This document shows, piece after piece, positions 57,901-64,000 of a stretch of 64,000 nucleotides of DNA. The translations under genes were made by a program, and so were the position numbers. Below the pieces are notes generated by a model. It was not told the origin of the DNA and ran no database searches. It saw nothing but the letters and a program-made list of their open reading frames with translations. The DNA is from Phalacrocorax aristotelis. Lineage: Eukaryota; Chordata; Aves; Suliformes; Phalacrocoracidae. Location: NCBI RefSeq assembly GCF_949628215.1, contig NW_027441100.1:1-64000 (forward strand), written 5' to 3'. Within the stretch, counting starts at the first letter, position 1; every line of letters starts with the position of its first letter.

Positions 57901-60900
57901 GGCAAAACCGGGCCGGATCCGGCCTCCGAAATGGCGTGCGGCGGCAAAACCGGGCCGGATCCGGCCTCCGAAATGGCGTGCCGCGGCAAAACCGGGCCGG
58001 ATCCGGCCTCCGAAATGGCGTGCGGCGGCAAAACCGGGCCGGATCCGGCCTCCGAAATGGCGTGCCGCGGCAAAACCGGGCCGGATCCGGCCTCCGAAAT
58101 GGCGTGCCGCGGCAAAACCGGGCCGGATCCGGCCTCCGAAATGGCGTGCGGCGGCAAAACCGGGCCGGATCCGGCCTCCGAAATGGCGTGCGGCGGCAAA
58201 ACCGGGCCGGATCCGGCCTCTGAAATGGCATGCGGCGGCAAAACCGGGCCGGATCCGGCCTCCGAAATGGCGTGCCGCGGCAAAACCGGGCCGGATCCGG
58301 CCTCCGAAATGGCGTGCCGCGGCAAAACCGGGCCGGATCCGGCCTCCGAAATGGCGTGCGGCGGCAAAACCGGGCCGGATCCGGCCTCCGAAATGGCGTG
58401 CCACGGCAAAACCGGGCCGGATCCGACCTCCGAAATGGCGTGCGGCGGCAAAACCGGGCCGGATCCGGCCTCCGAAATGGCGTGCGGCGGCAAAACCGGG
58501 CCGGATCCGGCCTCCGAAATGGCGTGCCGCGGCAAAACCGGGCCGGATCCGGCCTCCGAAATGGCGTGCGGCGGCAAAACCGGGCCGGATCCGGCCTCCG
58601 AAATGGCGTGCGGCGGCAAAACCGGGCCGGATCCGGCCTCCGAAATGGCGTGCCGCGGCAAAACCGGGCCGGATCCGGCCTCCGAAATGGCGTGCCGCGG
58701 CAAAACCGGGCCGGATTCGGCCTCCGGAATGGCGTGCGGCGGCAAAACCGGGCCGGATCCGGCCTCCGAAATGGCGTGCCGCGGAAAAACCGGGCCGATC
58801 CGGCCTCCGAAATGGCGTGCCGCGGCAAAACCGGGCCGGATCCGGCCTCTGAAATGGCATGCGGCGGCAAAACCGGGCCGGATCCGGCCTCCGAAATGGC
58901 GTGCCGCGGCAAAACCGGGCCGGATCCGGCCTCCGAAATGGCGTGCCGCGGCAAAACCGGGCCGGATCCGGCCTCCGAAATGGCGTGCGGCGGCAAAACC
59001 GGGCCGGATCCGGCCTCCGAAATGGCGTGCCGCGGAAAAACCGGGCCGGATCCGGCCTCCGAAATGGCGTGCCGCGGCAAAACCGGGCCGGATCCGGCCT
59101 CCGAAATGGCGTGCGGCGGCAAAACCGGGCCGGATCCGGCCTCCGAAATGGCGTGCCGCGGCAAAACCGGGCCGGATCCGGCCTCCGAAATGGCGTGCCG
59201 CGGCAAAACCGGGCCGGATCCGGCCTCCGAAATGGTGTGCGGCGGCAAAACCGGGCCGGATCCGGCCTCCGAAATGGCGTGCCGCGGCAAAACCGGGCCG
59301 GATCCGGCCTCCGAAATGGCGTGCCGCGGCAAAACCGGGCCGGATCCGGCCTCCGAAATGGCGTGCGGTGGCAAAACCGGGCCGGATCCGGCCTCCGAAA
59401 TGGCGTGCGGCGGAAAAAGCGGGCCGGATCCGGCCTCCAAAATGGCGTGCGGCGGCAAAACCGGGCCGGATTCGGCCTCCGAAATGGCGTGCGGCGGCAA
59501 AACCGGGCCGGATCCGGCCTCCGAAATGGCGTGCGGCGGCAAAACCGGGCCGGATCCAGCCTCCGAAATGGCGTGCGGCGGCAAAACCGGGCCGGATCCG
59601 GCCTCCGAAATGGCGTGCGGCGGCAAAACCGGGCCGGATCCGGCCTCTGAAATGGCATGCGGCGGCAAAACCGGGCCGGATCCGGCCTCCGAAATGGCGT
59701 GCCGCGGCAAAACCGGGCCGGATCCGGCCTCCGAAATGGCGTGCGGCGGCAAAACCGGGCCGGATCCGGCCTCCGAAATGGCGTGCCACGGCAAAACCGG
59801 GCCGGATCCGACCTCCGAAATGGCGTGCCGCGGCAAAACCGGGCCGGATCCGGCCTCCGAAATGGCGTGCGGCGGCAAAACCGGGCCGGATCCGGCCTCC
59901 GAAATGGCGTGCCGCGGAAAAACCGGGCCGATCCGGCCTCCGAAATGGCGTGCCGCGGCAAAACCGGGCCGGATCCGGCCTCTGAAATGGCATGCGGCGG
60001 CAAAACCGGGCCGGATCCGGCCTCCGAAATGGCGTGCCGCGGCAAAACCGGGCCGGATCCGGCCTCCGAAATGGCGTGCCGCGGCAAAACCGGGCCGGAT
60101 CCGGCCTCCGAAATGGCGTGCGGCGGCAAAACCGGGCCGGATCCGGCCTCCGAAATGGCGTGCCGCGGAAAAACCGGGCCGGATCCGGCCTCCGAAATGG
60201 CGTGCCGCGGCAAAACCGGGCCGGAGCCGGCCTCCGAAATGGCGTGCCGCGGCAAAACCGGGCCGGATCCGGCCTCCGAAATGGCGTGCCGCGGCAAAAC
60301 CGGGCCGGATCCGGCCTCCGAAATGGCGTGCCGCGGCAAAACCGGGCCGGATCCGGCCTCCGAAATGGTGTGCGGCGGCAAAACCGGGCCGGATCCGGCC
60401 TCCGAAATGGCGTGCCGCGGCAAAACCGGGCCGGATCCGGCCTCCGAAATGGCGTGCCGCGGCAAAACCGGGCCGGATCCGGCCTCCGAAATGGCGTGCG
60501 GTGGCAAAACCGGGCCGGATCCGGCCTCCGAAATGGCGTGCGGCGGAAAAAGCGGGCCGGATCCGGCCTCCAAAATGGCGTGCGGCGGCAAAACCGGGCC
60601 GGATTCGGCCTCCGAAATGGCGTGCGGCGGCAAAACCGGGCCGGATCCGGCCTCCGAAATGGCGTGCGGCGGCAAAACCGGGCCGGATCCAGCCTCCGAA
60701 ATGGCGTGCGGCGGCAAAACCGGGCCGGATCCGGCCTCCGAAATGGCGTGCGGCGGCAAAACCGGGCCGGATCCGGCCTCTGAAATGGCATGCGGCGGCA
60801 AAACCGGGCCGGATCCGGCCTCCGAAATGGCGTGCCGCGGCAAAACCGGGCCGGATCCGGCCTCCGAAATGGCGTGCGGCGGCAAAACCGGGCCGGATCC

Positions 60901-63900
60901 GGCCTCCGAAATGGCGTGCCACGGCAAAACCGGGCCGGATCCGACCTCCGAAATGGCGTGCCGCGGCAAAACCGGGCCGGATCCGGCCTCCGAAATGGCG
61001 TGCGGCGGCAAAACCGGGCCGGATCCGGCCTCCGAAATGGCGTGCCGCGGCAAAACCGGGCCGGATCCGGCCTCCGAAATGGCGTGCGGCGGCAAAACCG
61101 GGCCGGATCCGGCCTCCGAAATGGCGTGCCGCGGCAAAACCGGGCCGGATCCGGCCTCCGAAATGGCGTGCCGCGGCAAAACCGGGCCGGATCCGGCCTC
61201 TGAAATGGCATGCGGCGGCAAAACCGGGCCGGATCCGGCCTCCGAAATGGCGTGCCGCGGAAAAACCGGGCCGGATCCGGCCTCCGAAATGGCGTGCCGC
61301 GGAAAAACCGGGCCGGATCCGGCCTCCGAAATGGCATGCGGCGGCAAAACCGGGCCGGATCCGGCCTCCGAAATGGCGTGCCGCGGCAAAACCGGGCCGG
61401 ATCCGGCCTCCGAAATGGCGTGCCGCGGCAAAACCGGGCCGGATCTGGCCTCCGAAATGGCGTGCCGCGGCAAAACTGGGCCGGATCCGGCCTCCGAAAT
61501 GGCGTGCGGCGGCAAAACCGGGCCGAATCCGGCCTCCGAAATGGCGTGCCGCGGCAAAACCAGGCCGATCCGGCCTCTGAAATGGCATGCGGCGGCAAAA
61601 CCGGGCCAGATCCGGCCTCCGAAATGGTGTGCGGCGGCAAAACCGGGCCGGATCCGGCCTCCGAAATGGCGTGCCGCGGCAAAACCGGGCCGGATCCGGC
61701 CTCCGAAATGGCGTGCGGCGGCAAAACCGGGCCGGATCCGGCCTCCGAAATGGCGTGCCGCGGCAAAACCGGGCCGGATCCGGCCTCCGAAATGGCGTGC
61801 GGTGGCAAAACCGGGCCGGATCCGGCCTCCGAAATGGCGTGCGGCGGAAAAAGCGGGCCGGATCCGGCCTCCGAAATGGCGTGCGGCGGCAAAACCGGGC
61901 CGGATCCGGCCTCTGAAATGGCATGCGGCGGCAAAACCGGGCCGGATCCGGCCTCCGAAATGGCGTGCCGCGGCAAAACCGGGCCGGATCCGGCCTCCGA
62001 AATGGCGTGCGGCGGCAAAACCGGGCCGGATCCGGCCTCCGAAATGGCGTGCCACGGCAAAACCGGGCCGGATCCGACCTCCGAAATGGCGTGCCGCGGC
62101 AAAACCGGGCCGGATCCGGCCTCCGAAATGGCGTGCGGCGGCAAAACCGGGCCGGATCCGGCCTCCGAAATGGCGTGCCGCGGCAAAACCGGGCCGGATC
62201 CGGCCTCCGAAATGGCGTGCGGCGGCAAAACCGGGCCGGATCCGGCCTCCGAAATGGCGTGCCGCGGCAAAACCGGGCCGGATCCGGCCTCCGAAATGGC
62301 GTGCCGCGGCAAAACCGGGCCGGATCCGGCCTCTGAAATGGCATGCGGCGGCAAAACCGGGCCGGATCCGGCCTCCGAAATGGCGTGCCGCGGCAAAACC
62401 GGGCCGGATCCGGCCTCCGAAATGGCGTGCCGCGGCAAAACCGGGCCGGATCCGGCCTCCGAAATGGCATGCGGCGGCAAAACCGGGCCGGATCCGGCCT
62501 CCGAAATGGCGTGCCGCGGCAAAACCGGGCCGGATCCGGCCTCCGAAATGGCGTGCCGCGGCAAAACCGGGCCGGATCTGGCCTCCGAAATGGCGTGCCG
62601 CGGCAAAACTGGGCCGGATCCGGCCTCCGAAATGGCGTGCGGCGGCAAAACCGGGCCGAATCCGGCCTCCGAAATGGCGTGCCGCGGCAAAACCAGGCCG
62701 ATCCGGCCTCTGAAATGGCATGCGGCGGCAAAACCGGGCCAGATCCGGCCTCCGAAATGGTGTGCGGCGGCAAAACCGGGCCGGATCCGGCCTCCGAAAT
62801 GGCGTGCCGCGGCAAAACCGGGCCGGATCCGGCCTCCGAAATGGCGTGCGGCGGCAAAACCGGGCCGGATCCGGCCTCCGAAATGGCGTGCCGCGGCAAA
62901 ACCGGGCCGGATCCGGCCTCCGAAATGGCGTGCGGTGGCAAAACCGGGCCGGATCCGGCCTCCGAAATGGCGTGCGGCGGAAAAAGCGGGCCGGATCCGG
63001 CCTCCAAAATGGCGTGCCGCGGCAAAACCGGGCCGGATTCGGCCTCCGAAATGGCGTGCGGCGGCAAAACCGGGCCGGATCCGGCCTCCGAAATGGCGTG
63101 CGGCGGCAAAACCGGGCCGGATCCAGCCTCCGAAATGGCGTGCAGCGGCAAAACCGGGCCGGATCCGGCCTCCGAAATGGCGTGCGGCGGCAAAACCGGG
63201 CCGGATCCGGCCTCTGAAATGGCATGCGGCGGCAAAACCGGGCCGGATCCGGCCTCCGAAATGGCGTGCCGCGGCAAAACCGGACCGGATCCGGCCTCCG
63301 AAATGGCGTGCGGCGGCAAAACCGGGCCGGATCCGGCCTCCGAAATGGCGTGCGGCGGCAAAACCGGGCCGGATCCGGCCTCCGAAATGGCGTGCCGCGG
63401 CAAAACCGGGCCGGATCCGACCTCCGAAATGGCGTGCGGCGGCAAAACCGGGCCGGATCCGGCCTCCGAAATGGCGTGCCGCGGCAAAACCGGGCCGGAT
63501 CCGGCCTCCGAAATGGCGTGCGGCGGCAAAACCGGGCCGGATCCGGCCTCCGAAATGGCGTGCCGCGGCAAAACCGGGCCGGATCCAGCCTCCGAAATGG
63601 CGTGCCGCGGCAAAACCGGGCCGGATCCGGCCTCTGAAATGGCATGCGGCGGCAAAACCGGGCCGGATCCGGCCTCCGAAATGGCGTGCCGCGGCAAAAC
63701 CGGGCCGGATCCGGCCTCCGAAATGGCGTGCCGCGGCAAAACCGGGCCGGATCCGGCCTCCGAAATGGCATGCGGCGGCAAAACCGGGCCGGATCCGGCC
63801 TCCGAAATGGCGTGCCGCGGCAAAACCGGGCCGGATCCGGCCTCCGAAATGGCGTGCCGCGGCAAAACCGGGCCGGATCTGGCCTCCGAAATGGCGTGCC

Positions 63901-64000
63901 GCGGCAAAACTGGGCCGGATCCGGCCTCCGAAATGGCGTGCGGCGGCAAAACCGGGCCGGATCCGGCCTCCGAAATGGCGTGCGGCGGCAAAACCGGGCC
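54948..64000. repeat. 42-bp GC-rich tandem array (~215 units)
   Basis: The unit is GGCAAAACCGGGCCGGATCC plus 22 more bases ending in ATGGCGTGCCGC, period 42 bp. Each unit holds the perfect 14-bp palindrome GGCCGGATCCGGCC and about seven CpGs. Two unit types alternate irregularly: TGCCGCGG and TGCGGCGG. Rarer variants (CCTCTGAAATGGCATGC, CCACGGC, GTGTGC, CGGAAAAAC, GATTCGGCC) act as markers. Period and GC-richness place it in the class of galliform 41-42 bp microchromosome satellites (CNM, TM, PO41), though I cannot confirm identity from memory. The array continues beyond the window. Because 42 is divisible by 3 and the unit has no stop in most frames, all frames stay open for long distances; none is a gene. 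Confidence 0.95.
58798..63833. repeat. Higher-order repeats in the 42-bp array (1133 and 1637 bp)
   Basis: One-base-short (41-bp) units reading GGGCCGATCC or AGGCCGATCC end at 55440, 56825, 58798, 59931, 61568 and 62701. Spacings are 1385, 1973, 1133, 1637 and 1133 bp, each a whole number of 42-bp units minus one (33, 47, 27, 39, 27). A second marker, CGGAAAAAGCGGG, recurs at 59411 and 60544 (1133 apart) and at 61845 and 62978 (1133 apart). The 27-unit repeat is therefore a real higher-order period, with longer versions containing extra units. Confidence 0.85.

Noticed and set aside
54920..63991. Very long open frames (up to about 3000 codons, minus strand) and plus-strand frames of 1000-1300 codons with a 14-residue repeat such as MACRGKTGPDPASE
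   Set aside because: They arise because the 42-bp unit is a multiple of three and nearly stop-free in all frames on both strands. Frames switch at each 41-bp unit, so no frame is preserved, and there is no promoter, start context or non-repetitive domain.
54948..64000. CRISPR-like array
   Set aside because: Units are directly contiguous with no variable spacers, and the context is vertebrate.
1..64000. tRNA, rRNA or other structured RNA genes
   Set aside because: None was recognised while reading either strand; a covariance-model scan would be needed to exclude short ones.

Overview
The window reads as a heterochromatic, repeat-built part of a bird genome, probably galliform and possibly a microchromosome or a sex-chromosome repeat block. 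The bird assignment rests on three things recognised in the sequence: two chicken-repeat-1 (CR1) LINE copies with recognisable endonuclease and reverse-transcriptase fragments, a solo LTR of the common avian ERVL type (its 3' end matches the typical avian ending that closes in CTAAACCACGGCA), and a GC-rich tandem array with a 42-bp period, the same size class as the 41-42 bp galliform microchromosome repeats. No intact protein-coding gene was found.

Layout. 1-1350 is a degenerate A- and purine-rich repeat. 1351-1639 is unassigned. 1640-2033 is a CR1 3' fragment on the minus strand, and 2036-4412 is a longer, 5'-truncated and decayed CR1 on the plus strand. 4413-5058 returns to degenerate purine-rich repeat. 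From 5059 to about 54305 there is a large ampliconic array built in three levels. The basic unit is a purine-rich monomer of about 969 bp. Groups of 3, 4, 4, 5 and 18 monomers each end in the same solo LTR (called LTR-B here). In the first four blocks LTR-B is followed by a purine-rich spacer, a roughly 2 kb CpG-rich promoter-like segment with a G-rich minisatellite, and an ERVL-type solo LTR (LTR-A). This gives blocks of 6688, 7657, 7611 and 8565 bp. The fifth block (35580 to about 54305) is swollen by monomer expansion, including a 2893-bp three-monomer higher-order repeat, and loses the CpG segment. About 54306-54947 is unassigned. 54948-64000 is the 42-bp array, about 215 units, itself arranged in higher-order repeats of 1133 bp and longer; it runs off the window edge.

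The most interesting element is the CpG-rich segment, present four times. It carries an E-box, a ZNF143/Staf-like site and an ETS-like site close together. On the minus strand it also shows a splice-donor/acceptor pair enclosing a 57-58 nt gap, and then an ATG in a good Kozak context that reads into the variable G-rich minisatellite. This could be an amplified promoter and first exons of a real or former gene, but I could not identify the gene. All very long open frames in the window are by-products of stop-poor tandem repeats.
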